NCBI RefSeq assembly: GCF_947179165.1
Contig: NC_077239.1
Span: forward strand, 33,432,134 to 33,496,133
DNA length: 64,000 nt
Direction of reading: 5' to 3'
Source: Solanum dulcamara
Taxonomy: Eukaryota; Streptophyta; Magnoliopsida; Solanales; Solanaceae
Numbering within the stretch: position 1 is the stretch's first letter; each line of letters starts with the position of its first letter. The position numbers and the translations under genes are program-made. Positions 35,301 to 48,503 of this stretch are shown piece after piece. The notes beneath the pieces were generated by a model. That model saw nothing but the letters and a program-made list of their open reading frames with translations. It was not told where the DNA came from and did no database searches.

Positions 35301-35551
35301 CTCCAAGTTGGTAGATTACGCGAGTCAATCGAGTGCTACGACTCATTTCTCGGCCTCCAAATCCTTTCAAATTTTTATAACCTTATTTCCAATCTTCCTT
35401 ATGAAGCATTTCGTTCTCCTTTTCTTGGAGTTATTTGATAGCATTATCAACTATCCGACTCACATAACGACTTTTAAGAAACTTAAGAGCCTTCCCAGAA
35501 ATTTGAGAAGCTTAAGAAGCCTTCTAAGGTTCCAAAGTATGGGATGTAACA
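32358..35551 (-). repeat. R7 5' LTR
   Basis: Bounded by TGACACGACCC at 32358 and TGTAACA ending at 35551, collinear with 27473-30672. The minus-strand promoter motifs are near 35010-35130. Confidence 0.92.
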
Positions 35552-38500
35552 AGTTTGCAAGCTCGTTGGGCCTGCCCTTATCGTTTAATGACTCGCTAAT
35601 CCTTTCGACAAGCCTCAAATATTCAATTTCTCCTAATTTTTACTGCAACTCATGTTTTGAATTACATATGTTTTTGACTAACCCTTCACCAAAATTTTCT
35701 CTTGTTGTATATGTCTAGCGTGCAGGTATAGCTCGGGAAAAATATCTAGTGTGCCATCTTATTGATTATCTTGGCTTTTAGTCTCGAAAAATATTTGGAG
35801 GCATTACTATCACTGAGCCTACAGAACCTCACAGATCCTCTCAACACCCAACACCATGTGTGAATGAAAAAGACAAAGACAAAGGAAAAGAGAAGCGATA
35901 GTTAGTTGATGAGTCAAGCTCTATTAATGACTTATCCTTAGATCATGCCATGCCCGAACAAGGTGAGGGTACTTCTACTCTAGTTCATGCACCCATTGTG
36001 ATCCCAACCTATCATTTTGGCTAAAGCGCAGGTATATGAGCGCTCACGGATTAAGATACGTTCCAAAGTCGTCTAAGATCCTATGGCTAACAAGGTGCCC
36101 TGACGTCCCATTTATTGATGCTTCTGATGTTTGTGTGGTCCTCACATCATTTAGTGTCATCCAAAGGATTGAGGTGGATTGTATGAGAGATGTTCAGACT
36201 TAGAGAAGATCACCACCAATTGATACTACACCGATAGTAGACTCAAAGTCTCTGGAGGCAGGCACTATACCTCCCGTTCCTACAATACCAGGTACATCTT
36301 CTACCTTCATACACTTCTACTGTCCCTCAATCTAGTTTCACACATCGGCCTCCTCTAAAACAAGCATGCTATTGGATGATCATCATTGCCCATTTGGTGG
36401 ATGTGAGAGAGTTGAGACTTGAGGCTTCTTTCTATACCATGATTTCCATGGCTATTGAGGTTTCCCTTGAACCTTTACGAGGTAAGGTAGTGGGACATGA
36501 TGCTACATTGATAGATATTGCCTAAGTGTAGATACTCTCATCGCTCGAGTTGAGGATTAGGAAAAGGATAACAAATATTCTGTTGATTTGGAGTCCATAC
36601 GGACTGATATCAAAGACATAAGGCGAGATGTGGATGAGCTTAGGTACACAAATATTACTATGCTTTGGGTAGTGTTGATGTCCCTGAGGGTCCAAGTTCT
36701 GGAGTCCCTCTAGTGTATGGAGTTGTTAATGTTGAGATCCCTCCGATTTCTATGACCAAGTTGATGCAGTTGCTGGTGATGATGGTGAGGAGCCTCTTCA
36801 AAATAATTGAGGAGGACTTAGGTGTGATTGAGTAGCAGGCCGATGATATATATGAGGGTATTCCTGATTTGGAGTTTGTGTAGCTCCAGGTTTCTATGGA
36901 GAATTCGCTTGCTTATCCTTCCCCCTGGAGCCATCTCCCATACCTCCTAGTAAGACACCGGGCACTAATTCCCCAATTGAGGACGCGTCTGCAATGCAGA
37001 GATCTCCTCAGGCTTAGCCTAAAAGGGGGATCCTTATCTCTATCTCTTTTACTTTCCTATTTTTATTTTTGCATTGAGGACACTGGTTTTTCTTTTTGAT
37101 AGGGTGAGGGTTCCTTCGGTACCTAACCTTCTTACTTTTGTTTTTTTTGGAAACTTTACCATTTTGGGTTGTAAATAGTACAGTGTTATTTTGATCGCTT
37201 GTATATATCTGGTTTTGGGAATTTTGTCTAATTATAACCTTCTTGGAGCATTGGGCATTTTAAATAGCCAACTTAGGCCAAAAAACTAAGAAGGTGGTTT
37301 GGTAAATATGGGAAAGAAGCTGGAGAAATGTTTCATGAGGAATCACCCTTGGATGCTTGATAAATAAAAAGAGAGAAGAAAAGAATCGAAAAGAAAAACA
37401 AAGTGCGGAAAATTGTTGTGATGTTTTAATTCAGATGGAAAAGGGGGTCCAAAGGGATTTGTCGAAGATTGTGGAGTGCTATAAATGAAAAAGGTGATTC
37501 GTGAGCTTGACAAATGAAGAAAAAGGAAGAGAAATAAAATTGAACCATGCTTCAAGGAGGAAGAGTCACTGAGCCTAAATGATCATACCTCGTTCTTAGC
37601 TATTACAAGCCTTAAAGGACCTTTTGATCTTGCATGATCTGATTGATCTATTGGTTGGAAAATAAGGGCAAGCCTATGGGTGAAGTTATTGATAATTTTG
37701 TATTTGTGAGTTGAGAGTTGTATTTGATTCCGTTGTTATAATCTTTGAATGGATTCTTGAGAGTGTGAAATCACTTCTTTGATGTGAGGGCATTCTATTA
37801 TGTGCGTTGAACAAACAATTACATTTTGAAGCGAGCAATTATGAGCATGAACTTGCATTGAGATTGATTAGTCATCGTTCGAAGTCTCTAGTTCATAATT
37901 GAACATTGCATGATAAATTGAACCTTGTTTGCACTTATGTGTTTATTCTTGATGACCACTACTTGTAGTCATTGGTTTTGAACTGATTATTTTCTTGATT
38001 GACTTATGGACAAGCAAAACTCTAAGTTGGGGATGTTGATGAGTCAGGAATTTGGACTCATTTAAAGCTCAAATATTAAGGAAATAGTGTCCTCTTTGCC
38101 TATATTTTGTTCAATACTAACCTCAAAGTGATCCTTTGCAGATATGAGGAGTTAAGGATGGGGCATGAGCATGATGTTGAAGAAAAGAGCTAAAAAGTTT
38201 CAATAATGGGAAAAATACACTCTGTAGCTCACAAAGAGCCCTTGGAAACTCGCCAAGAGGACCATAAAGCTTGCCCAAGAGACCTAAAACTAAGGACAAG
38301 TTCCAAGGCAACTCATTGAGATAAAGGCATCTTGGCAATTCATCGAGTGCAAAAGATGAGGCACATTGTGCCCGCCTAAAATATATGATTGATTGGTTTG
38401 AATAATGGCACAAAAAGGGCTATATAAGAGCAAAGAAAGAGACATGCCAATTGGAAAGGCGAGCTCGGCTGAGCTCACCCAAAAGATCCGAAACATCTGA

Positions 38501-39013
38501 AAACTAGGCGACTAAAGATTGAAGCAAAAGGTCAAAACATTGAGTCATCGAGTCAATGTGCAAACCTGATCAATATCACCAACTTTTTTGTGCAGGAACT
38601 TAAGAAGTGAGGTGTTGAAAGGCTAAAATTCCATGCTAATGGCGACTCGCCGACCACTTCGATAAGCACGACTAACGTCGTCGAAGTAGTTCGCGCAAGG
38701 AATTTTTGCCTATTGTCTTAGAAAGTATAAATTGACTTTAAAAGTCAAAAAAGACTACTTTTTGCACAGCTAAGAACCAGAGAATAGAATATTTCAGTTA
38801 GCTTGGGTTTTGACATTATTCTTGGGGAAATTAGCGGGATTTTAGACTTGGGAATTTGAATTTGAAATGATTCTTTTCCAAATTAAATGGAAGACTATTA
38901 TTTTGTTAAACTCCATTTAATTTTTCAATGTACTTGTAAACCCCACCCTTCTAGGAGAGTTTCTTATATAGTTAATTTGTTGTTTTGGATTTGAGTTTTT
39001 GTATCAGCTCTAG
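35552..39013 (+). pseudogene. R3b: decayed polyprotein element, second copy
   Basis: The first 188 bp (35552-35739) have no partner in copy a within the window, where R1 covers the edge. From 35740 it matches 17525 onward. The putative LTR starts near 38034 with TATATAA at 38421-38427. As in copy a, there are no long open frames; a coiled-coil-like patch lies near 36530-36660. The family call is from memory. Confidence 0.55.
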
Positions 39014-39308
39014 TGTTATACCCTGTACTTTTGTACCTTGGGACGTGTTTTTAAGCTTCTTGAAAGTTGTCATGTGATCCCTACTAGCTACAATGTGACT
39101 AAACAATCCTAAGGAAGGGAAGATGAGGCCATCCCAAATGATTGGAAATAGATTTGGAAGAATGTGAAAGGAGTTGGAGGCTAAGTAAAAAGTCGTAGAA
39201 CCCGACTTACTCGTGTCAGCTACCAACTTGGATGGCTTACAAAATTAAGCTACTTGAGTATACGTCGAGCTTAAGTAGCAAAGATTATATAGATTCTTAA
39301 AGTGAGAC
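39014..39308 (+). repeat. R4b: LTR 5' stub
   Basis: 295 bp, same as 20798-21092, with the terminal TG still intact (TGTTATACCCTG). Confidence 0.72.
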
Positions 39309-42020
39309 TGTTACACCCCGCACTTTTGAACCTTGAAATGTGTTCCTAATCTTATTGAAAGTGGACATAAGACCCCTACTGTCCACACACATCAAACAAA
39401 CCTAAGGAAAGAAGAAGGTGACACCCCACAGTAGAGAAGGTTGCAAATAGAGTTATAAGAATCCGAAAGGAGTTGGAGGCCCAGTAGTGAGTCGTAGGAC
39501 TCGACTTACCTACGTAAGCTACTAACTTAGAAGTCTTACATACTTAAGCTATTTGAGGATATACCAAGCTTACATAGCACGGATTACATAGGCTCTTAAA
39601 ATAAGACGAGATTACGAACCCATGAGGAAGAGAAGAGAAGGACACGTGGCAGCCTAGGAAGGAGACACGTGGAATAACCTCAAGAAAGAAGGTGACCCAC
39701 CTGCTTGGGGTCAAGTAGGTGACCCACCTACTTGGGGGTGGGCCCCACCAAGAACACATGGCGGCCCCTCATTGGTTGCATGATTAATGTGGCCCAATAA
39801 GGGCTTGACACGTGTCACCCTTAGGAGATGACATGTGTCACCTCCTAAGGAGATATATATATGTGTGTTGATGACTATTCTTCAATTAAACTCATCCTTT
39901 ATCACTTAGAAAATAAGAGAGAGTTGAGAGAAAAACTTAGGAAACCTAAGGAGGGAGCTACGGGTTTGCCAAGGAAAAGAGGTAAGGCCTGATTTCGTTC
40001 TATGAATTAATTATTTGAGGTATCCTAAAGTAATATAACGGTGTTTAATACTGAAAATTTTCAATTTGGAGAAGCGAAGAAGGGATACAAACAGCCCACT
40101 CAATTTCAGCACGTTTAGAGAAGTTTCGAGGCGAGTTTTGGCGAATTTTAGTCAATTTCGAGTAAGGTAAGGTTTATCCTTTAAATTTGGACTTTTTGGG
40201 TTTATTATGAAGTGTATTACACACCTTATACATGTCTGGAAGTATAAAAAAATCTGTGGAAATGCCCGACGTTTGAAACAATCTAAATTGAAGTCGTTGT
40301 AGCTAAATTAAAGTCGAATAGTGCATTGTGTTTGTGGGGTGTGGCTGCTGGTCGTGTGGTGGTGTGTTACGGTTCTGGAACATGGTTTAAATAGGGCGTG
40401 GGTGCTTCTGGTTGCAGGCACACGACCCTCCAATTCGCATAGTTAACGGTTTTACGAAATAAGGATTAAAAACCCTCTTTTGATATCGTAGTTTTGGGCA
40501 AGTTGTTTGGAACTTATATTGCATCGTATTGTGATATTTTTATGTGGTTTAGTTTCTGTTTGTTTTGATTTTTGTGGCTGCTAAGGTTTGGGAGTAAAAT
40601 GAAATTCAGATAAGGCATGTTATAGGGGAAGTGCTGCCCGATTTCCTTTAACTCCTTAACTTGTTAAGGAACTAGTCGAGAAGGCAAATGAGCGATTGAG
40701 TTCTATGAATACTCATAGGTAGCCTAATGTGATTGAAAGAAAAGGGTTGTTAATACTCTTATTACTTTTATGTTACTTAGGTTCAAAGAACGATGAGACA
40801 AACGGGATAAGAAGTAACCCATAACAGGTATGTGAAACTATCTCTTGTTTCTTTTGGCATGTCTTAGATGTAGACTATGGATGATGTAAGCTTTGGTGCA
40901 ACTTCATTCTTTGGTTCTGAATATGACTTCATGACTTGATCACTTTTGGATGTTAAGACTCTTAAAGTAGATAAACTCATATTCCTCGAGTTTTCTATAT
41001 GACTATATAGTGATTGATTAGACAAAACTCTTCTTTTTAAAAAAAAGGCTTTAAGGTAAATAATGCTCAGACTTCTATAAGATATTTCACACTGATGTCT
41101 AAGATTTCCAAAACTCCTTTTTACATAGTCCTTAGTGTCATTTAGAGGGTATACGTCAGATACTTCCTACCCTAATCTCCAAGTGATGGTTTGCTTGATG
41201 ACTTCATTGAGTCTCAAATAATGATTTAAACTATGTTTTGTTTCCCACTACTCTACTCGTTTATACTGTAACACTTCTTCTCTGAGTCTTGGGCTGGTTA
41301 TCAGATTCGTCCTCAATTCCACTACATTATCCACCGCCCCTCACTAGAGGGCCGGGATATGTATGTATATATGTGATGATGTGTTGTAATAAGGAGGTGA
41401 TGGTTCTATAGATATGATTCACCGGACCCCTAATAGGGACGACTATATTGTAAAATTTGAGCATGTACGATTTCACTTCCTCTCTATTTCAGATATGCTT
41501 CCGGTCAAATTATGTTATGTTTTACATAGTCAGTACATATGTCGTACTGACCCCTTTCTTCGAGGGGCTGCATTTCATGCCCGCAGGTATAGATACAGGT
41601 TTTGGGAGTCCGCCAGCCTAGGATTCTACTCAGCCAATTTGGAAGAAGCTCCATTAGATCGGAGCCTAGTTTTGGTGCTAATCCTTTATGTACATATTAC
41701 TTTCGGTTGTACAAAGGTACGGCAAAGGCCTTTTCCCTCCTTATGTAAGCGTCACTACTCTTAGTAGTCTATAGGCATGTATATGTGGGTTGTATGTATA
41801 AGTTTTGCTCAGCTGGGTCTACATGAAATGTTGTAAAGGTTTATATGTATGGCAACCTTGTCGGCTTACGTGCCCTTTCATGTTATGATTAAAGAAGCTA
41901 TATGTGTGTGACAATGTTATACCCCACTGGGGTTCGATTTAACTTGACCACAACTGATACATATATATACAGGGATACAAGTCAGACCCCAGTTGCGACC
42001 TACGTAGTTGGGTCGTGATA
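39309..42020 (+). repeat. R5b 5' LTR (2712 bp)
   Basis: Uninterrupted partner of the R5a LTR. Start TGTTACACCCCGCAC, end GGGTCGTGATA. Twin hairpin at 41531-41567 with a C4/G4 stem. PBS TGGTATCAGAGTAGTTC follows at 42025-42041. Confidence 0.92.
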
Positions 42021-42376
42021 GAAGTGGTATCAGAGTAGTTCATCCTTGGAATGTCTACAGACTGTGTCTAGTTGAGTCTTGTTTATCGATGTGTTATGCG
42101 CCACATCTATAAAAGGAAGCTACAAGGAATTTAGGATATTACCTTTCTTTCATATTTAAGATCAGGCGATAGAGCTGAGTCATAGGAAATAAAATTCCTC
42201 ATACTAACCAGTGATTTTAGTAGAAGGACAACATCGATAAAAGAAAGTAATCAACGATATTGGGAGTTACACAACACGCAAATAAGTAAAGGCACGAAAG
42301 ATATATGTCAGGTAAGGCATTGAAGTGCGATTGACATAGAAAAGTAGATGGGGGCAGTTCGAGTTGGACATATGAG

Positions 42377-42487
42377 GTAAGTCCATCATTTTATAGTGCT
42401 GTTAATATTGGGTGCCCCATGTGGCTACGATATGGATGTATATATATGTTGGCCCTGTAAGGCATTGTTGGTATTTTCTGCGTACAG
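42377..42487 (+). other. R5b candidate leader intron
   Basis: TATGAG|GTAAGTCC to TTTTCTGCGTACAG|G, 111 bp, the same as copy a. A second good acceptor, CTAAC...TTATATTTGCAG, ends at 42713 just before the gag ATG at 42716, so a longer intron of about 337 bp is also possible. Confidence 0.4.
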
Positions 42488-42715
42488 GTTTGGGATAGTA
42501 AGAAATAAAGAGAAAACTCTGCCCAAAGTTTTCTTAGAAATAAAAAGAGAAGGAAGTATAGGATTGAAATAGGCTTTGAAAGGGAGTGCCCATCGTAACG
42601 ATAAGAGTTGATAAACCTACAAGTGTGGCTGACCCCGAGAAATAGGATAATTATTGAATTAATGGTAATAGTAGTTAGGATGATTTCTCCCTAACAAACC
42701 ATTATATTTGCAGCG

Positions 42716-43690
42716 ATGTTTCCAAGAAAAGCAACAACCACCCAGAAGGGCAAGTCAGTAGAGGAAGAAATGGGTCAGGCCCTAAAGGTTACTAGGACTC
42801 GTGCCTAGTCTATGCCGGGGATTGTGTTTCGATCAGCAAGCTCTATTATGCCGCCACTTCCAGAAGGGCTTGGGAAGCAGTAGTCGTAGAACCTGAGGCC
42901 CCAGTATTTGAACCTTCAGCCCCACAACTAGGGCCAGAGGATAGGGCGATGAGAGATGAAGTTTTATTGCTGACCAGATTAGTGGCAGAGCAGGCTGGAA
43001 GGCATGGGCGAGGGAGAAAGGGGAAATACAGAGGGCAACAGCCCGATAGAGGTTATGAAAGAGGCCAACATAAGAAAGCTAGGTTGGCTGGCAATCTATG
43101 GGAATTCCACGGCGGCACCCTCAGTAATATAGTGGATACCCTTCCCAACCAACCTAGAGTGCACCCCCTTAGTTCCCAGGTTGGAGATTCGATAGCATGG
43201 GATATCCAGCAGTCGGTCAGAATTCAGGGTGCCAGGTCCATAGATAGGAAACAGTTCACGTCAATCAAGGCTACCTTTGCCTTAGTATCCTCGTTGTGAT
43301 AGGACTAATTCTGGGAAATGTCATTTTGGGATAGGTGCTTATTTTATGTGTGGCCGTCAAGTCCATTTCATGAGAACGTGTCAATTCAGAAGTAGGCTAA
43401 GTGGTATAACTCTGCCTATGGAGACAGTTGTAGGTTCTTCTTCAGTGGCTATGCACCCTATGGGGCGGGGTACTTATATATCAGTGGGCCGTGTTGAACC
43501 TTCTAGTTCTAGCGGTCCTTCGAGTCATATTCATGCTTTAGCTAGCAGACAGTACTGGGAGGCATCACCAAATATGGCTACAGGTATATTACAAATCTTC
43601 TTCCAAGATATATGTGCATTAATAAACCTAGATTCCACTTTATCGTATATGCACCTCCTTTTGTTATTGGTAGGGACAGAATGAAAGCCA
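42716..43690 (+). pseudogene. R5b gag and start of protease, decayed
   Basis: The ATG at 42716 opens MFPRKATTTQKGKSVEEE and meets a stop after about 30 residues. Later fragments are in shifted frames. 43346-43684 holds the C-terminal half of a CCHC zinc knuckle (CGRQVHFMRTC), then a Ser/Gly-rich linker and HALASRQYWEASPN...ALINLDSTLSYM, the stretch that in Del/Tekay polyproteins leads into the aspartic protease; DPGST-like DST replaces the catalytic DSG. Gag would package RNA and protease would cut the polyprotein, but neither can be made here. Confidence 0.7.
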
Positions 43691-44713
43691 AATTAACGGA
43701 CCCATTTGAGGTAACAACACTAACAAGAGACTTTATTGTAGAAAAGCAAGGTGAGAATAAATAGCTGTCATACCTGGGTTGTCTTACGGGGGAGATGGTA
43801 AGAAGTTCTTATGGAGGCAGCCAAGATAGACATAATTAATTGAGTATGAGAGCGGAATAAGAGAAGAATGTATAGTTGTAAATTTAAAGGTATAAGTGTA
43901 ATGACATGACGATAGGATGGACATACTGTTAGGCAAACTTGATATGTTGCTGAGAAGGCAAGCATCGAGTGCATGACAAGGGTGAAAGCTCTTGAGGCAT
44001 AAAGAAGGATTGTGTATATGTGACGCCATCTTAGAGAATAGTGAGATCCTTCAAGGATAAGGAATGTAGGGTTGTAGAACAACCGCTACACTGTGAAGTT
44101 ATTAGGAGAGTAAGTGGTACCCCTTTGGGATTAAGATAATATCATGACCAAGCTTAAAACATGTGTCATCCAAATATAAGTGCCCTAGAAGGGGAAATTT
44201 GAAATAATGATAAGTACCTTCCAATTGTGTTAAATTCTCATACGTAGGTAAGTTAAGGTATAGGTAAGATCCAGTATACTAAATATGTTAGAAAAGACTT
44301 ATATGCTTTTAGAAGAATGAAAATAAACAGCCAATGGCATGGCTATTCCTTAAAGGGGGAAGTGGATATGAGACATATAAGTATGAGGTAAAACCAACCG
44401 ACACTACAACGTGTTAGTGTGAACACTTAAAACTTCAAAGGAAATCCCATGCTGGAACAAGCTAGCAAGATCTAAAAGCCAGTCATAATGGATAAAAGCC
44501 ATGATATCTAAGACCGTACGAGGAACCATTAGTAGAGACCTTAATGAATGGGTGTATACAAAAAGGGGTGAATACAATAGGAGAAGTTAAATCAAATGAC
44601 AAAAAAGGGACATGGTCATGGTGGAACTAAACATCTAGCCCTATACCGATTACAAGATAACAGGGGAAAGGGCAGAATGAAACATGAAGACTAGCAAGAC
44701 GACGCTAAGGTAA
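43691..44713 (+). other. R5b internal region without RT
   Basis: Decayed sequence with patches shared with R2 (9000-9600 region) and R7. Internal PPT-like TTAAAGGGGGAAGTGG is at 44350-44364. No RT YxDD motif seen. Ends in the R8 target copy GGTAA. Confidence 0.6.
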
Positions 44714-47700
44714 TGTTATACCCCGCACTTTTGAACCTTGAAACGTGTCCCTAATCGTCTTGAAAGTATCCATGAGACGGTTATCATCCACACACATCAA
44801 ACAACTCCAAGGAAAGAAGATTGTGATACCTCGTGAGAAGGAAGGTTGGAAATAGAGTCATACGAATTCGGAAAGAGTTGGAGGCTAAGAAATGAGTTGT
44901 AGGACTCGATTTACCAATGTAAGCCACTAAGTTAAGAGTCTTATACACTTAAGTTGTTTAAGGATATACCAAGCTTACGTAGTACGGATTACATCGGCTC
45001 TTAAAATAAGATGAGATTACGAATTCACGAGGAAGAAAAAACAATTACGCGGGGTAGCCAATGGGAGGGTGACATGTGGCAGAACCTAAGCAAGCAGGTG
45101 ACCCACCTGCTTGGGGGAGGTGGGCCCCACTGCCATGTGGCAGCCCTTTCTTGAAAGGGTGGATCCGTGGCCCAATAAGGGCTTGACACGTGTCACCCTT
45201 AGGGGATGACACGTGTCAGTTCATAAGGGACCCTATATATGTATGTTAATGACTCTTAAGTCATTTTGAGTCCAAAAATCAGCCAAGTGATAGAGAGAAA
45301 CGTGAGAGAAAGAGAGCTCACAAGAGCAGCCACAAATTGGAGGAAATTAAGGTAAGTTCTTCACTTTTCTTCCGTAAATTAATTATCCACGGTGTTTCCT
45401 AAGTATGTGGATATGTATATATGTGATTTATGATGTTTACGGAACCATAAATTCAGCTTTACGCTTGGAACAAACAAGAGAAAATTGAAAGAAACAATTC
45501 TAGGAACAAAAGGAGGGAGCTACGGGTTTGGCCTTTGGAGGTGACTCTCCGATTTTTGTTCTGTGAATAAATTATTTGAAGTGTCCCTCAGCTGTATAAT
45601 GATGTTTAATAGCTTAAAATCATAAATTGGGGCAGCGAAGAAGTGTCAAAACAGTCCGCTGCGTTTCAGCACGGCAAAAGATTTTCGAAGCAAGTTTTAG
45701 CTACTTCTAGCCAATTTCGGGAAAGGTAAGTTCGTCCCCTTTAATTTGAAGTTTATGAGGTTAAATTAGGGTGTATTACACACCTTAGAAGCTGCTGTAG
45801 GTTGGGTAAAAGGTTTGAAAAGTTCAGCGTTCGGAATAAACTAAATTGGAGTCGCTAGAAGTGAATTGTCGTCGAAATAAAGTGTCGTTCTTGTGAGTTG
45901 TTATTGCAGGGGTGTAATGTGTTGTTGCAGGATCTAAATATGTTCTAATGTGGGTTACGTTGCTTCTGGTCGAAGACACGTGACCCCTCGTTGCGTATAA
46001 TTAAAGGCGTTATAAAATAAAGGCTAGACGCCCTATTGTGATATCGTATTTTTGAATAAGTCGTTTGGAGTTTATGTTATATATATTGTTGGTGTGAATT
46101 GCTGTAGGTTGTTGTTGTTGGTTGTCTGTAGGTCTTAGGGACCTAATTGGAAATTCGGATAGGGCACATTATAGGGGAGGTGCTGCCCAATTTTCGTTAA
46201 CGCCTTAACAAACTAAAGAACTAGTCGAGGAAACGACTAAGGAAATAGATTCCATTAATACTAAGGTGTAACCTAAGATGCTGGAAAGTTAAGAAGAGTT
46301 GATATGCATATTACTCTCCTGTTGGATAGGTTCAAAGGACAACGAGGCGAACAGGATAAGGAATAACTCAGACAAGGTATATGAAGCTTTTTTTGGCGTG
46401 TTTTAGGAATAAGTATGTAGAGCTATTCTTCTTTTCTTTTGGCACGTCTTAGATGTAAGCTATAAATGCTATGTATATGATATTTGGGATTCAATCCATT
46501 CGTAAAGCCCTGAGTATGAGTCGAGACTCTCATTTACTTTTTGACATTAGAACTCCTGCAATAGCTGAGTCGTTGCCTTTAAGTCTTCGATGTGATAAAA
46601 ATCAGTACATGTAAAGCCTATCTCTTCTTTCCATTAGAATGACTTAATTTTAAGTAAAACGATATATGATATGGGTGTAGAGGTAATTCCATTTATGCGT
46701 TCTGAGAGTAACTCATGACTTGTAATCACTTCTGAACATTAAGAGTCTGAAAGTAGTCAAACTACTATTCTCGAGCCTGCTATATAATGAATAGTAAGTA
46801 GAGGTACCAACTCCTCTTTTTAAAGGATTTGAAATGATAAATGCCTTTGATTGCATAAGTTGAGTCTTACACTAGATAAATTGTGGTTCTAGTTGCATAG
46901 ACTATATCTCTGATTGCATAAATGGTGTGGCATTATCTTGATGCATGTCTGTGATCCCTGAAGCCCCAACTGATGTAAGCCCTAATGACATCTAAAGGGG
47001 TACTTCAGATAATTACTCCCCTAGTCTTCAGGTGATGGTTCACTTGACTATTTCATCGAGTCTCAAATAATGACTTACTTGCATATGGTTTCTCACTACT
47101 CTACTCGTGCATACTGTAACCCATCCTTCCTCGAGTCCCACGATGGGCCGGGAACGTTATCATGCACAGTTTTACTACTTTTTTCATCGCATCCCGGGCC
47201 AGATGTGTATAGTTCCATACACGAAGAGACGATGCCGTTTGTGAGGTGTGATATATGTTATATGTTATAACGATACGATTATTCACCGAGTCCCGGGCCG
47301 GCTGTAATGTGATAGTATATGTGGCGAAATAAGAAAGGAACACCGAGTCCCTCCTTAGAGGGCCGGGTACATATGTATATTATGATGGTATGCTATAGAC
47401 GTACACCACTCCATTCACCGAGTCCCTCACTAAAAGACCGGATACTTTATGTAGGCATCCATATAAGATTAGAGTGATACATTGTGACCCCGAGCCCCGC
47501 AGTGAACCGGGTGTAATACGATGACATGCGTGATAAGATTATACCATGTACGAGGATATGATACCGTATACGATGATATGATACCATATACGATGATATG
47601 ATGAAATGAAATGCATGATGATACGATGATATATGAATATGAGAATATAATTATAACACCGAGTTCACTAGAGGGATGGGGATAGTATATGATGATGTAT

Positions 47701-48331
47701 AGGATTATGTGTCCTAAGGTGCAGGTACAGTAATTTGTTAATAGTTGTACTTGTCCCCTGCATCTCTATTTTAGTTATGGTCTCAGTTACGATGTGTTAT
47801 GCTTTACATACTCAGTACATAGATCATACTGACCTCCCTTTTCTAGGGGGGCTGCATTTCATGCCCGCAGGTACAGATATTCATTCTGGAGATCCATCAG
47901 CTTAGGAGTTCCTCTCAGCTATGTCGGAAGTGCTTCACTGTTCTAGAGTCTAATTTTTTATAATGGTCACTTAATGTATATATTTGTACATTTAGGGGTA
48001 CGGCGGGGGCCCTGTCCCGCCATATATTGCTATTACTATTCTTAGAGGTCTGTAGACATATGTATATGTGGGTTGTTTATAAGTTTGTTTCAATTGTGAC
48101 TATACGGCATGTTGTAAATGTTTTTATATTATGACAGCCTCGTCGGCGCGTGTCTTTTCATAATAAGATACGAATGAAAGAGGCTACATGTACATAAAAA
48201 AGTTTTAAACTATTAAGGTTTTTGTGTATAGTATCACGTCACACACAGTTCAACTTCAGTGTAGCTGATAAATATGCATAAGAGGGTCAAGGTTGGACCC
48301 CAGTCGCGGCCTATGGGGTTGGGTCGTGACA
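44714..48331 (+). repeat. R8: solo LTR (3618 bp)
   Basis: TGTTATACCCCGCAC to GGGGTTGGGTCGTGACA, flanked by exact GGTAA at 44709-44713 and 48332-48336. It is closest to the R2 LTRs: the same GAGTCCC/GGGCCGG array (about 47130-47670), three copies of the ATGATATGATACC unit near 47540-47600, and the twin hairpin at 47813-47852 with one stem mismatch. The G-box and TATA promoter is at 45190-45245. Confidence 0.94.
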
Positions 48332-48384
48332 GGTAAATCTTGGATTAAGTTGAGTGCCTCGCACATTATTGCAAGAATTGCAAT
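48332..48384 (+). other. R5b internal, between R8 and 5S-like segment
   Basis: The R8 target copy GGTAA, then 48 bases of R5b interior with nothing recognisable. Confidence 0.7.
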
Positions 48385-48503
48385 GAAATGCGACACGAAG
48401 ACTTCCCAGGGAGGTCACTCATCCTAATATTACTCTTGCCCAAGTATGTTTAACTTTGAAATTCGGGTGGAATTTAGTGTGTTAATGCCGGTATGATCAC
48501 ACG
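48385..48503 (-). ncRNA. 5S rRNA-derived segment inside R5b (antisense)
   Basis: On the minus strand nearly the whole 120-base 5S rRNA can be traced, from the GTGTGATCATACCGGC start (48503 downward) to the CGTGTCGCATTTC end. Landmarks: ACTTCCCAGG at 48401-48410, then AGGTCAC and CATCCTA on the plus strand, the reverse complements of 5S blocks. Roughly 25 differences from the remembered plant consensus, almost all C/T or G/A, plus one inserted base. The A-box is eroded. It lies in the same broad interval as the R2 segment (internal PPT to integrase) but further along and in the opposite orientation. Not a working 5S gene. Confidence 0.85.

Larger units (their letters stand above)
27473..35551 (-). 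mobile_element. R7: complete non-autonomous long-LTR element
   Basis: Minus-strand element: 5' LTR 35551-32358 (3194 bp), internal 32357-30673 (1685 bp only), 3' LTR 30672-27473 (3200 bp). Exact TSD AGTTT at 27468-27472 and 35552-35556. The interior keeps PBS, candidate intron, internal PPT and PPT but nothing I can read as gag, protease, RT or integrase. The LTRs are closest to those of R1. They differ from each other by a few percent where sampled, so R7 is older than R2. Confidence 0.93.
35740..42632 (+). repeat. Tandem duplication, copy b
   Basis: Partner of 17525-27467 at about 98% identity in the stretches sampled. It lacks R6 (single GTAAG at 40886-40890). After GTGTGGCTGA at 42632 it continues into CCCCGAGAAATAGG, as R2 does near 8288. 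Copy b therefore holds the original junction, and the right edge of copy a is the rearranged one. Confidence 0.93.
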
